This document shows positions 16,162-24,993 of a stretch of 64,000 bases of DNA, in pieces. The notes beneath the pieces are model-generated. The model saw only the letters and a list, made by a program, of their open reading frames with translations. It did no database searches and was not told where the DNA came from. Source of the stretch: Sphingomonas gei (lineage in GTDB: Bacteria > Pseudomonadota > Alphaproteobacteria > Sphingomonadales > Sphingomonadaceae); the NCBI RefSeq assembly GCF_004792685.1, contig NZ_SRXT01000002.1:310001-374000 (forward strand), in the 5' to 3' direction. Every line of letters starts with the position of its first letter. The stretch's first letter is position 1. A program made the position numbers and the translations under genes.

Positions 16162-18486
16162 TCATGGCGCGGGAGCGCTCATGATCTGCACGAGTGGCCT
16201 GACCTCCTGCCCAAGCGGCAGCCTGGTCGCGCTGGAAAGCTTCCGACTGCGCTCGTCCCAGACGAGTTCGGTCTTGGTTCCGCCGCCCCGGCGATAGGCA
16301 TTGGTGGTGCCGTCATCGTCATACAGGATGAACCGCGCGTCGCGGCCTGGATAGACGCGGATCGCCTGCAGCTTTTGCTTTTCCGCGGTGCTCGATACCG
16401 CCGCACCCATCGGCACGATCGACCCGGCGCGGACATAGACCGGAATACGGTCGATCGGCGCCGCCGCGTCGATGGTCTGGCCGCCGGTATAGCGACGGTT
16501 GGTCCAGTAATCGTACCAGTCGCTTCCCTTGGGGAGATAGACGCGGCGGCTGGTGCGCCCCTGATCGGTCACCGGCGCCACCAGGAAGGCGGGCCCGAGC
16601 ATATATTGGTCGCCGATATTCACGACGGCCGGATCATCGGGAAAGTCCATGAACAGCGCGCGCATGAACGGGGCGCCGGTCTCATAGGTCTGCCGGCCGA
16701 GCGAGTAGAGATAGGGGATGAACGCGTAGCGAAGCCGCAGATAATCGGCGAGGATCGGTTCGGCGGCGGCGCCATATTCCCAGATCGCGGTTGCCGGGCG
16801 CTGTCCATGGATGCGCAATGTCGGCGTGAAGCTGTTGTACTGGAACCAGCGCACGAACAGCTCGGGATAATCTTTATAATCCTGCCCCATCGCCGTCGCC
16901 CCGTCGGGATCGATCAGTACCGGGCGCTCGGCCTTGGGACCGTGCGGCCATTGCCAGCCGCCGGTATCGCTGCTCCAATAAGCATGGCCGCTGGCGGCGA
17001 AGTTGAGGCCCGTCGGCACCTGCCGGCGCAGCGCCTCCCAGCTGCCCTCGGTGTCCGACGACCAGAAAATCGCGCCGCTGCGCTGCGTGCCGAGATAGGC
17101 GGCGCGCGCGAGGATCAGATTGCGCTTGTTGGGGCGATCACGCGCCGACCCGTCGGCCACCCCCATCGTGTGCACCAGCGGATAGAGATTGTAATAGCGA
17201 TCCCCCGAACCGATCGAATAGAAATGGCCGGCTGGCACCAGATCGGGCTCGGTCTCGTCTAGCCAGAACCAGTCGAAGCCTTCGCTGGCGATATTGTCGC
17301 GGATCTTGCCCCAGAACCATTCACGCGCCTCGGGATTGGTGCTGTCGAGCAACGCCCCGGCGCGATCCGAGCGGATCGGCAGCCCGTCGGCGGTCTGCCC
17401 ATCGGCATCCTTGAGCAGCCAGCCCTTGGCCGAAAGCATGTTGAAATAGCGCGATTCGCGCTCGTAGCGTGGCCACACGCTGATCATCGAATGCATCCCC
17501 CAATCGTGGAGTTGTCGATTCATGCCCGCGGGATCTGGGAAGGCGTTCCGGTCGATGTCCATCTGGCCCATCCGGGTCCAGTGGAACCAGTCGAGCACCA
17601 TCACGTCGAGCGGATAGTTGCGGCTGCGATAGCCCTGCGCGATCCGCATAAGCTCGTCGCGGCTCTCGTAGCGCGCCTTGCTCTGGATCAGGCCGAACGC
17701 GGCCTTGGGGGGCAGCGGCGTCGCGCCGGTGAGCCTGGCATAGCCGGCATAGATCTCGTCGGTGGTCCGGCCGGTGATCACGAAGAAGGACACCCGTTCG
17801 CCGACCTGCGACTGGAAGCGCGTCGCGCTGTGCAGCCCCGGCGATACGGTCGTCGCCGCGGGATTGTCCCAGACGATGCCATAACCCTTGTTGGTGACGA
17901 GGAACGGCACGCACACGGTTTCGCCCGCCGGCGCATCGTAATTGTGGCGGCAGTCGATCGTGCGGCCGCGGAGATCGAGAATCCCCTCCTGATTCTGGCC
18001 GAGGCCGTAATAATGCGTGTCCGGCGTGTCGGCGAAGCTCGCGCCGACGCGGAAGGTCTTCTCGCCGTTCACGGTCTGCGGCGCGAGCTCCCATCCGTTC
18101 ATCCGCGTGATGTCGCGTCCGTTGGCACCCGCGACCGAGATCGAGACCGGCGGGAGCGACGGCACGAAATAGCGCTCCATCTGAGTCGGCGGCTTGGGCC
18201 AGGGCTTGGCATCGACGGTCACGCGCAGCGCCGAAGAGGTAAAGACGTCGCCGGTCGCGTCGCTGCGGTGCGTCCAGCCCACCGGATCGGGTGGGGCGTC
18301 AATGCCGTAGCCCGGTCCCCGATCGATCTCCTTGGGGTCGAGTGCAATCGTCACATGGACGATGTTCGGGCCATAGGCCTCGACCGACACCAGGCCGCCG
18401 TTGCGATCCATGGTCGCGAGCGACTGGGCGGCCGCCGGTGTCGCCACCAGCGCCGAACCGGCGAGCAGAAGACGGCGTAGGATCAT
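16162..18486 (-). CDS. GH31 family alpha-glycosidase (alpha-xylosidase-like), exported
   Basis: 774 residues with a signal peptide ending ATPAAAQS. The GH31 catalytic features are intact: nucleophile Asp410 in FWLDETEP and acid/base Asp478 in FWSSDTEGSW, plus the N-terminal beta-sandwich ending in HYYGLGQN (residue 158 onwards) and the C-terminal LYDDDGTTNAY segment. GH31 contains alpha-xylosidases and alpha-glucosidases. Pairing with a DUF5597-type GH35 and a TonB receptor favours alpha-xylosidase action on xyloglucan oligosaccharides (inference). It lies 40 bp after the first halogenase-like gene in the same operon. Confidence 0.9.
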   Translation of the reverse strand: MILRRLLLAGSALVATPAAAQSLATMDRNGGLVSVEAYGPNIVHVTIALDPKEIDRGPGYGIDAPPDPVGWTHRSDATGDVFTSSALRVTVDAKPWPKPPTQMERYFVPSLPPVSISVAGANGRDITRMNGWELAPQTVNGEKTFRVGASFADTPDTHYYGLGQNQEGILDLRGRTIDCRHNYDAPAGETVCVPFLVTNKGYGIVWDNPAATTVSPGLHSATRFQSQVGERVSFFVITGRTTDEIYAGYARLTGATPLPPKAAFGLIQSKARYESRDELMRIAQGYRSRNYPLDVMVLDWFHWTRMGQMDIDRNAFPDPAGMNRQLHDWGMHSMISVWPRYERESRYFNMLSAKGWLLKDADGQTADGLPIRSDRAGALLDSTNPEAREWFWGKIRDNIASEGFDWFWLDETEPDLVPAGHFYSIGSGDRYYNLYPLVHTMGVADGSARDRPNKRNLILARAAYLGTQRSGAIFWSSDTEGSWEALRRQVPTGLNFAASGHAYWSSDTGGWQWPHGPKAERPVLIDPDGATAMGQDYKDYPELFVRWFQYNSFTPTLRIHGQRPATAIWEYGAAAEPILADYLRLRYAFIPYLYSLGRQTYETGAPFMRALFMDFPDDPAVVNIGDQYMLGPAFLVAPVTDQGRTSRRVYLPKGSDWYDYWTNRRYTGGQTIDAAAPIDRIPVYVRAGSIVPMGAAVSSTAEKQKLQAIRVYPGRDARFILYDDDGTTNAYRRGGGTKTELVWDERSRKLSSATRLPLGQEVRPLVQIMSAPAP

Positions 18487-18526
18487 GGCTTTTCCCTTGT
18501 TGTTTCGGAACGCGCGCGCATTGCGC

Positions 18527-20065
18527 TCACGATGTGGTCCCCGCCGCTGCGCAATGACGGGCGATATACTCCTCGTGCCGCGGCATTGCCTCGGCGGTCT
18601 GCGCGATGATGTTCCGCATATGCGTCAGGAACCGCGTGGTTTCGTCGACCGGGAGCATGGCGACCAGCGGATCCGAATCCGCGGGCATGACCCCCTGACC
18701 CAACAGCACCGCGGTCCAGCTTTCCTCAGTGAAAAGCGCATTGAAGCCGCGGAAGACGCGTCCCTTGCCGCGCCAGAGATCGAGCCTGGCGGCGAGGCTG
18801 TCGGGGATGTCCATCGCCCGGCAGTCATTCCAGAAGTCGGAATCGCTGCGGGTGCTCGCATGATAATGCAGCACGATGAAGTCGCGGACATTCTCATATT
18901 CGTCGATGAGCCAGCGATTATATTCCGCGATTTCCACGGCCGCGAAATTGCGGTCGGGAAACGATGCCATCAGCCGGACGATGCCCGACTGGATCAAGTG
19001 GATGCTGGTGGATTCGAGCGGTTCGATGAACCCCGCCGATAGCCCGATCGCGATGCAGTTCTTCTCCCATAATTTCTCGCGGCGTCCGGCGGTGAAGCGC
19101 AGGGTACGCGGCTCGGCCAGCGGCGCGCCGTCGAGCCTGTCGAGCAGCGCCCGCGCCGCCGCTTCGTCTTCGAGATGCGCGCTCGAATAGACATGGCCGT
19201 TGCCGACGCGGTGCTGCAGCGGGATGCGCCAGCGCCACCCCGCCTTGTCCGCGGTCGAGCGCGTATAGGGCACCGGCGGCGCGACTGCCGCGCTCGGCAC
19301 CGCGACGGCGCGGTCGCATGGCAACCAATGCCGCCAGCTGCGATACGGGACTCCGAGCGTTTCGCCGATCAGCAGCGCGCGAAAACCGCTGCAGTCGATG
19401 AACAGATCGCCCTCGATCCGCCGGCCGCCCTCGAGCACCACGGCGCTCAGGAAGCCAGTGTCGCTCGATTGCTCTACTCGTACCACCTTGCCTTCGACTC
19501 GTCGCACGCCCTGTGCCTCCGCACGCATGCGCAGGAACTCTGCATAGAGCCCGGCATCGAAATGATAGGCATAAGCGAGACCTTGCAGCACTCCCTCGGG
19601 GTCGCCGGCGGGCTTCGTGAAGCGGCCGCGCGCCGCGGCTGCGATCGAGATCGCGTAGAGATCGAACGGTCCCGGATCGGTCTCGGCGACGCCGAGAAGG
19701 CGCTGCCGGAGCCAGATCTGGTGGAAATTGATGCCCTGGGTCTGCCGGCCATAGTTGCCGAAGGGATGGACGTAGCGATTGCCCGGATGGCCCCAGTCCC
19801 GGAACTCGATGCCCAGCTTGAAGGTGCCCTGGGTCGCCGCGACGAACGCATTCTCGTCGATGCCAAGAGCCGCGTTGAAATCGACCAGTGGAGGAATGGT
19901 CGCCTCGCCTACTCCGATCGTGCCGATCTCGTCGGATTCGACGAGCGTGATCGCCAGGCCGGCCGCGACCAGCCGCGCGAGCGCCGCCGCGGTCATCCAG
20001 CCGGCGGATCCACCGCCGACGATCACGATGCGCGACAGCGGCGCCTCCGGGATGGGGCCGGTCAC
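18527..20065 (-). CDS. Tryptophan-halogenase-like flavoprotein (1), WRWRIP type
   Basis: 512 residues. The features are FAD-binding GGGSAGW (residues 17-23), GVGEATIPPL, the lysine of TFKLGIEF (Lys83, equivalent to the active-site Lys79 of PrnA), the halogenase signature WRWRIP, and GFIEPLESTSIH with the catalytic glutamate. Family enzymes use reduced FAD and oxygen to make a hypohalous acid that reacts at the lysine. Homologues are common in TonB-receptor carbohydrate loci of Xanthomonas, Caulobacter and sphingomonads, where the natural substrate is unknown. The start overlaps the stop of the second copy by 4 bp, indicating coupling. Confidence 0.88.
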   Translation of the reverse strand: MTGPIPEAPLSRIVIVGGGSAGWMTAAALARLVAAGLAITLVESDEIGTIGVGEATIPPLVDFNAALGIDENAFVAATQGTFKLGIEFRDWGHPGNRYVHPFGNYGRQTQGINFHQIWLRQRLLGVAETDPGPFDLYAISIAAAARGRFTKPAGDPEGVLQGLAYAYHFDAGLYAEFLRMRAEAQGVRRVEGKVVRVEQSSDTGFLSAVVLEGGRRIEGDLFIDCSGFRALLIGETLGVPYRSWRHWLPCDRAVAVPSAAVAPPVPYTRSTADKAGWRWRIPLQHRVGNGHVYSSAHLEDEAAARALLDRLDGAPLAEPRTLRFTAGRREKLWEKNCIAIGLSAGFIEPLESTSIHLIQSGIVRLMASFPDRNFAAVEIAEYNRWLIDEYENVRDFIVLHYHASTRSDSDFWNDCRAMDIPDSLAARLDLWRGKGRVFRGFNALFTEESWTAVLLGQGVMPADSDPLVAMLPVDETTRFLTHMRNIIAQTAEAMPRHEEYIARHCAAAGTTS

Positions 20066-21624
20066 GCGGCGTGCGCGCCCTTGCCGAAGCCCGAGCCCTG
20101 GGCGAAGCGGACCAGCTCGCGGTTGGAGGGAAGCTGGCGGATGGCAAAATCGCCCTGGCGCCGGATTTCGGCGAACGCGGCACGCGCCTCGTTGGCGAAC
20201 CGATAGACGCCCGCCTTTGCCGACAAATCGGTCTTCCAGCCCATCCCGTACAGCACATATTGCCAGCTCGACTCAGTGAAGATGTCGACGTTGCGGTCGA
20301 TGTCGATTTCGTTGGGCGGCCGGAACCGCCAGCGATCGAGCAGTTCCTTGAGGCTGTCGGGCGCCGAGGATGGATCCGTATTGTCGGTCCAGAAAGCGCT
20401 GTCGCGCCGCGCGCTGAGGAAATAATGCAGCTTGATGAAGTCGAGCGCGCGCGCGTAGCGGCGGCGCATGTTGGCATTGAACTGGCGCGCCGAGGTCTCG
20501 AAATCGCCGGCCCAGGGGAATAGATTTGCGATCATGCCGGCGGCGACTTCGGAGAAGACGATCCCGGTCGCCTCGAGCGGTTCGAAAAATCCGCTGGAGA
20601 GGCCGACCGCGACGCAATTCTTGACCCAATTCACTTCGCGATAGCCGGCATCGAAACGGAAGCGGCGCGTTTCCAGTGCGGCGCCTGCGGGACCGACATA
20701 GTCGCGTAGCGCCTTTTCCGCCGCTTCCGCATCGCAATGTGCGGACGAATAGACATGGCCGATGCCGCGCCGGGTCGCGAGCCCGATGTCCCAGATCCAT
20801 CCCGCCTGCTGCGCGGTGGAGATGGTGTAGGACGCAATCGGATCGTCCGGCTGGGCGTAAGGAACCTGGATCGCCACTGCACCGTCGCAGAACAGCGTGT
20901 CGCGGCAGGACTTCCACGGCTGGCCGAGCGCCTTGCCGATCAGTTCGGCGCGAAAGCCGGTGCAGTCGATATAGAGGTCCGCGGTCAACACGCCGCTCTC
21001 GGCGCCGCGGACGCCGGCAATCGCCCCGTCCTCGCCGAGCAGCACTTCCTGCACCGTATCGACCAGATGCGTCACGCCGTTGGCGACGCCCTGCTCGCGC
21101 AGCAGCACGGCGAGCGACACCGCATCGAAATGAAAGGCGTAGTTGAGCGGGCCGAGAAAATCGGCGTGGCTCGGCAATTTGGGCGCGCGGTGCGCGTCGG
21201 CCGCGCGCTTCTGCGGCGTGTTCACGTCGTCCCAATTCGCATCGCCGGCCAGGCCGAGCAGCCAATAAGGCAGCAGCTCGGGCCCGGCGTGGTCGTCGGT
21301 TTCCTGAAAGGCGTGAAGATAGTGATCGGGTCCCGGCGTGCCGGGCGCGTGCCGCCAATGAACGAACTTGGCGCCCTGCTTGAACGTGGCGCCGCAGCGG
21401 CGGACCAGCGCGGCTTCGTCGATACCGATCCGTGAAAGCGTCTTGCGGATCGTCGGAAACGTCCCCTCGCCGACGCCGAGAATGCCGATATCGTGCGATT
21501 CGACCAAAGTGATCGCAACCCCGCCGGGGCGGTCGGCGCCGAGCATGCGGGCGAGATATCCGGCGGTCAGCCAGCCTGCGGTCCCGCCTCCCACGATCAG
21601 GATTCGCCGGCGATCGGAAACCAT
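20062..21624 (-). CDS. Tryptophan-halogenase-like flavoprotein (2), WIWDIG variant
   Basis: 520 residues from ATG 21624, with GGAG 7 nt upstream. The same frame stays open much further upstream, into the receptor gene, but that extension is not coding. The features are GGGTAGW, GVGEGTFP, the lysine in TFKQGAKF, and GFFEPLEATGI. The signature that is usually WxWxIP reads WIWDIG here, so the proline is missing. Overall it is a diverged paralogue of its neighbour. Whether it halogenates, or acts as an oxidase or partner protein, cannot be told. It starts 60 bp after the TonB receptor stop. Confidence 0.87.
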   Translation of the reverse strand: MVSDRRRILIVGGGTAGWLTAGYLARMLGADRPGGVAITLVESHDIGILGVGEGTFPTIRKTLSRIGIDEAALVRRCGATFKQGAKFVHWRHAPGTPGPDHYLHAFQETDDHAGPELLPYWLLGLAGDANWDDVNTPQKRAADAHRAPKLPSHADFLGPLNYAFHFDAVSLAVLLREQGVANGVTHLVDTVQEVLLGEDGAIAGVRGAESGVLTADLYIDCTGFRAELIGKALGQPWKSCRDTLFCDGAVAIQVPYAQPDDPIASYTISTAQQAGWIWDIGLATRRGIGHVYSSAHCDAEAAEKALRDYVGPAGAALETRRFRFDAGYREVNWVKNCVAVGLSSGFFEPLEATGIVFSEVAAGMIANLFPWAGDFETSARQFNANMRRRYARALDFIKLHYFLSARRDSAFWTDNTDPSSAPDSLKELLDRWRFRPPNEIDIDRNVDIFTESSWQYVLYGMGWKTDLSAKAGVYRFANEARAAFAEIRRQGDFAIRQLPSNRELVRFAQGSGFGKGAHAA

Positions 21625-21683
21625 CAATGCACTCCGAGCAAAAGGTGGTGGCGGGCTGGACGCGCCCGCCACCAGGGAGGGTG

Positions 21684-24653
21684 TCAGAATGCCAGATTGA
21701 TCCCGGTGCTGATACGCCTGTCGGTCTGGAACCAGCTGCGCCCGAGCAGCTTGCCGCCGGGATATCCTCCCATCAGCGTGCGCTGCATCGAATTGAGAAG
21801 GTTGGTCCCCTGGATCCCGAAGGAGAAATTCTCGGTGATCTTGAAGCGCACCCCGGCTTCGAGCTGACCATAATTCCCGCCATAGACCGGCAATGCGATC
21901 TGGACGCCGCCATTGTTGACGTTGGCGGCGGTGTAGAAAGTGTAGGTCGGGTTGGTGCCGTTGCTGTTGGTCGACTGCAAATAGCGCGAGCGCCACGAAT
22001 AGGCGATCCGCGCCGACACCGTCTTGCGCTCGTACAGCAGGGTCGCGTTGAAATTGTGCTTCGACAGACCCACGAGCGGCGCGTCGTTGCGTATCACGCC
22101 GTTGATATCGCGATACAGATCGCCCGGATTCTTGCTGTCGATGAAGGTATAATTGCCCTCGAACCCAAGGCCGCCGAGAAGGCCCGGCAGCATGTCGAAG
22201 AAGATGCGGCCGCCGACCTCGACGCCCTTCACCGTCGCCGCCTCTGTCGAGTTCAGATAGTCCGATGCCGTGGCGGTGACGTTTTCGCTGGTCCCGTTGG
22301 TGAAGACCACGGTCACGTCGCGCGTCGTCAGCGAATAGATCGGCAGGTTGGTGAGTCGCTTGTAGAAGGGCGCCAGATGGAAGGTGGTGCCCGATCCCGG
22401 ATACCATTCGAACGACAGGTCGAAATTGTTCGACAGCGTCGGCTTGAGCAGCGGGTTACCGGTGTCCGCAGTGAAGTTGGTGAACAGCGCCGGTGCGTTG
22501 CCTCCGGCGGGGTTGGCGGTCGTCGCCACGCCGATCGAGCCCGACGCGCGCAGTGCCTGGAAGGTCGGCAGGTCGAGCGTGATATTGTAGCCCGCACGGA
22601 TCTTGGTGTCCGCGCTCGGCGCGAACTCCAGATTGATCGAGGGCAGGGCATAGGTGAAATTCACCTTGCCGCCGCGCGGGATCGCCTGCGCGCCCAGTGC
22701 CTGGGTCTGGCCGTTGCGCACGAAGGTCGCGGCGTTCTGCTGGATATAGCCGCTCCCCTCGTTGCGGATATTGACGACACGGACGCCGACATTGCCCGAA
22801 ATGCCGCCCCGCTCGGTCGAACCGAAGCGGGCGAGCACATAGCCGGCCGCGGTCCGCGTCTTGTTGTCGACCTGGTCGCCGGGGAGGACGAAGCCGACCG
22901 GCCGGATGCCGGCGCCGCCATAGGTCGAGTTCTGCAGCGGGCCCGCGGCCGAACAATCGAACTCAATGCCGGTGCAGAATCCGGTGGGCGGCGGCGAGTG
23001 GAGCAGGTTCCGGTCGAACTGGCGGACCAGATCGTCGGTGGCGAACATCAGATTGGCGGGGAGCGCCGCTTGCCCGTGGAAGAAGTTCTTGAAGACGTGC
23101 AACTCGACATCGCCGGGCGCGGCATTGGCATAGGTCAGCTGCGGATCGCCGTTCCAGCCACGGCCCAGCGCCGACCAATTATAGCCGTTGGCGAGGTCGC
23201 GTTCGGTCCGCTCGGCATAGCGCCCGCCGGCCTTGATCGAGCGGAAGAAGCTGTTGTCGAACTTGTATTCGAGATCGAGGCTGGCTGAATCGAGGCGGCC
23301 CTGATTGTCCTCGTCGTGCGGCATCGTCGCCGTCCAGAAGTAATTGGCCGGATTGAGGAACGCCGCCTGCGTGCCCGCGGGCACGCTGACTTTGGGCAGG
23401 TCTCCGCTCAGGTCGAGTCCGAAGCCCGACGGAAACGCCACGTCGCGAAACACGTCGAGGCGCGTGAATATCTGCGACGATTCGACGCGCTGGAGCGCGC
23501 CCCTGACCGACAACGGGCTGTCCGCCGGCGACCAGTTGAAGCTCAGCGAATAGTCGCGCGTGCGCGTATTGCTGGCATAGGCGCCCTTGTTGCCACCGGT
23601 GGTGATCGACCCTCCCGGCAGGAAGGTGGCGGGATCGCGATTGAAGAGCGACGGCGACGAAATCAGGATGTTGTCGGCGTCGAAGCTGCTGTTCGCCGGA
23701 TCGACCGCCAGATTTTGCGACGCGACGAACGAGCCCCAGTCGCCCGACCGGTTCTTGTACCGCGACTGGAAGAAGGTACCGGTGAAGGTCAGGTCGGGCG
23801 AGGGCGCCCATTGCACCGCGCCGTAGATGCCGATCCGCGTCCGCTGGAACTGCTCTTCGCCGAAGGTGTAGCCGCCGGGAACGTAATAGTCCGTGCCGCT
23901 GATCCGCGTCCTGAAATACGGCTCGACGCGAAAGAAGTGCGAGTTCGAGCTGAGCCGGCTATAGGCATAGTCGCCCAATATGCCGATCTCGCCGATCGGC
24001 GTGGACCAGCGCGCGGTCGCGAGGATCGAGCCGGAGAAATCGGCTTCGCGCGCAAGGTCGCCCATGCTGAGATCGCCGGTGGCGGCAACGTGGAATCCCT
24101 TCGAATAATCGAATGGAACCTTGGTGCGCAGGTCGATCTGGCCGCCGGTGCCGCCTTCGATCAGATCGGCCGTCGACGCCTTGTACACGTCCACCGCCGC
24201 CATCAGCTCGGGCGTGACATCGGCGAACTGGAGCGCGCGGCCGTTATTGGCGCTGAAGATCTCGCGGCCATTGAGCCGCGATGCCACTCCGGTGAGGCCG
24301 CGGACCTGGATGCCCGCGCCTTCGACCGAATAGTGATCCGGATCGTTGAGAGCGGCGAAACGGACGATGGTGACGCCGGACACGCGCTGCAGCACTTCGG
24401 TGATCGAATTGTCGGGAAGCTTGCCCGCGTCGTCGGCGACCACCGAGTCGATGATCGTCTCGGCATTGCGTTTGCGGTCGTCGGCGGACTGCAACGCAGC
24501 GCGCCGGCCGGTGACGACGATGGCGCCGCTCTGGTCTTCGCTCACCGCCGCGGCGTCTTGCGCGAATGCCGGGGCCGCGCCGATCAGCGCGAGAAGCGAC
24601 ACGCCGCCCTTTGCAGTCACGCGCCAACCGAGTCGTGAATTCTTCCCCATCAT
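21684..24653 (-). CDS. TonB-dependent outer-membrane receptor of the glycan operon
   Basis: 989 residues from ATG 24653, 5 nt after AGGAGG; the next codon is also ATG. The signal peptide ends APAFAQD. A short TonB-box-like stretch (GAIVVTGRR) precedes the plug domain (NAETIIDSVVADDAGKLPDN, then ITEVLQRVSGVTI and GRALQFADVTPELM). The rest is a beta-barrel ending in GINLAF, with the terminal Phe required for assembly. This CirA/IroN-like class typically takes up oligosaccharides in sphingomonads and Caulobacter. It is the first gene of the operon and probably imports the substrate that the GH31 and GH35 enzymes degrade. Confidence 0.92.
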   Translation of the reverse strand: MMGKNSRLGWRVTAKGGVSLLALIGAAPAFAQDAAAVSEDQSGAIVVTGRRAALQSADDRKRNAETIIDSVVADDAGKLPDNSITEVLQRVSGVTIVRFAALNDPDHYSVEGAGIQVRGLTGVASRLNGREIFSANNGRALQFADVTPELMAAVDVYKASTADLIEGGTGGQIDLRTKVPFDYSKGFHVAATGDLSMGDLAREADFSGSILATARWSTPIGEIGILGDYAYSRLSSNSHFFRVEPYFRTRISGTDYYVPGGYTFGEEQFQRTRIGIYGAVQWAPSPDLTFTGTFFQSRYKNRSGDWGSFVASQNLAVDPANSSFDADNILISSPSLFNRDPATFLPGGSITTGGNKGAYASNTRTRDYSLSFNWSPADSPLSVRGALQRVESSQIFTRLDVFRDVAFPSGFGLDLSGDLPKVSVPAGTQAAFLNPANYFWTATMPHDEDNQGRLDSASLDLEYKFDNSFFRSIKAGGRYAERTERDLANGYNWSALGRGWNGDPQLTYANAAPGDVELHVFKNFFHGQAALPANLMFATDDLVRQFDRNLLHSPPPTGFCTGIEFDCSAAGPLQNSTYGGAGIRPVGFVLPGDQVDNKTRTAAGYVLARFGSTERGGISGNVGVRVVNIRNEGSGYIQQNAATFVRNGQTQALGAQAIPRGGKVNFTYALPSINLEFAPSADTKIRAGYNITLDLPTFQALRASGSIGVATTANPAGGNAPALFTNFTADTGNPLLKPTLSNNFDLSFEWYPGSGTTFHLAPFYKRLTNLPIYSLTTRDVTVVFTNGTSENVTATASDYLNSTEAATVKGVEVGGRIFFDMLPGLLGGLGFEGNYTFIDSKNPGDLYRDINGVIRNDAPLVGLSKHNFNATLLYERKTVSARIAYSWRSRYLQSTNSNGTNPTYTFYTAANVNNGGVQIALPVYGGNYGQLEAGVRFKITENFSFGIQGTNLLNSMQRTLMGGYPGGKLLGRSWFQTDRRISTGINLAF

Positions 24654-24778
24654 ACACCCCTCCTGTGCGCCGCCCATTTTGGCGGTCGCGGTTTCTCGCC
24701 CGTAGGCACAGAGGCCGGGCAGGCGGGTCCGCTCACACGTCAGGACAAAGGCCACAAACTCCCACCCAAGTCTATGGA

Positions 24779-24792
24779 TGTTAGCGCGAACA
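24779..24792. promoter_or_regulatory. LacI-family-type operator before the glycan operon
   Basis: TGTTAGCGCGAACA differs by one base from the perfect palindrome TGTTAGCGCTAACA, a typical LacI-family operator form with central CG. It lies directly downstream of the minus-strand -10 element, where a repressor would block transcription. No LacI gene is present in the window. Confidence 0.55.
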
Positions 24793-24798
24793 ACAGGG

Positions 24799-24829
24799 AT
24801 AATAGTATGATTTTTAAGGGTAATTACAA
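24799..24829 (-). promoter_or_regulatory. Candidate sigma-70-type promoter of the glycan operon
   Basis: Read on the minus strand: TTGTAA (24829-24824), 19-nt spacer, TATTAT (24804-24799). The -10 is five of six to consensus; the spacer is longer than ideal. It would give a leader of roughly 140 nt before the receptor start. Confidence 0.45.
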
Positions 24830-24993
24830 TGCTGTGATCCGGCTCGCAAACTTTGGGGCCGTTCTGCCAATTACGGGGCCGCTTCATAACATTTCCAGAG
24901 ATGTCTGCTGCCGGATGGCTCGCACGGCCTGTGCCGACCGGCGATGATAACCTTGTGCCAAGCCCCTTCTACCCGCTGCCGGATTGATCGATA

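Larger units (their letters stand above)
24654..24993. promoter_or_regulatory. 340-bp divergent regulatory region between the TonB receptor and the LytS kinase
   Basis: No gene is seen. The middle (24770-24830) is AT-rich and contains the minus-strand promoter and operator described in separate entries. Nothing as clear is seen for the plus-strand kinase gene, whose start ATG 24994 has no obvious ribosome-binding site. Confidence 0.6.

Noticed and set aside
21625-22407. N-terminal extension of the second halogenase frame by about 260 residues
   Set aside because: It lies inside the TonB receptor gene in another frame; the family N-terminus with GGGTAGW begins at 21624 with a good ribosome-binding site.
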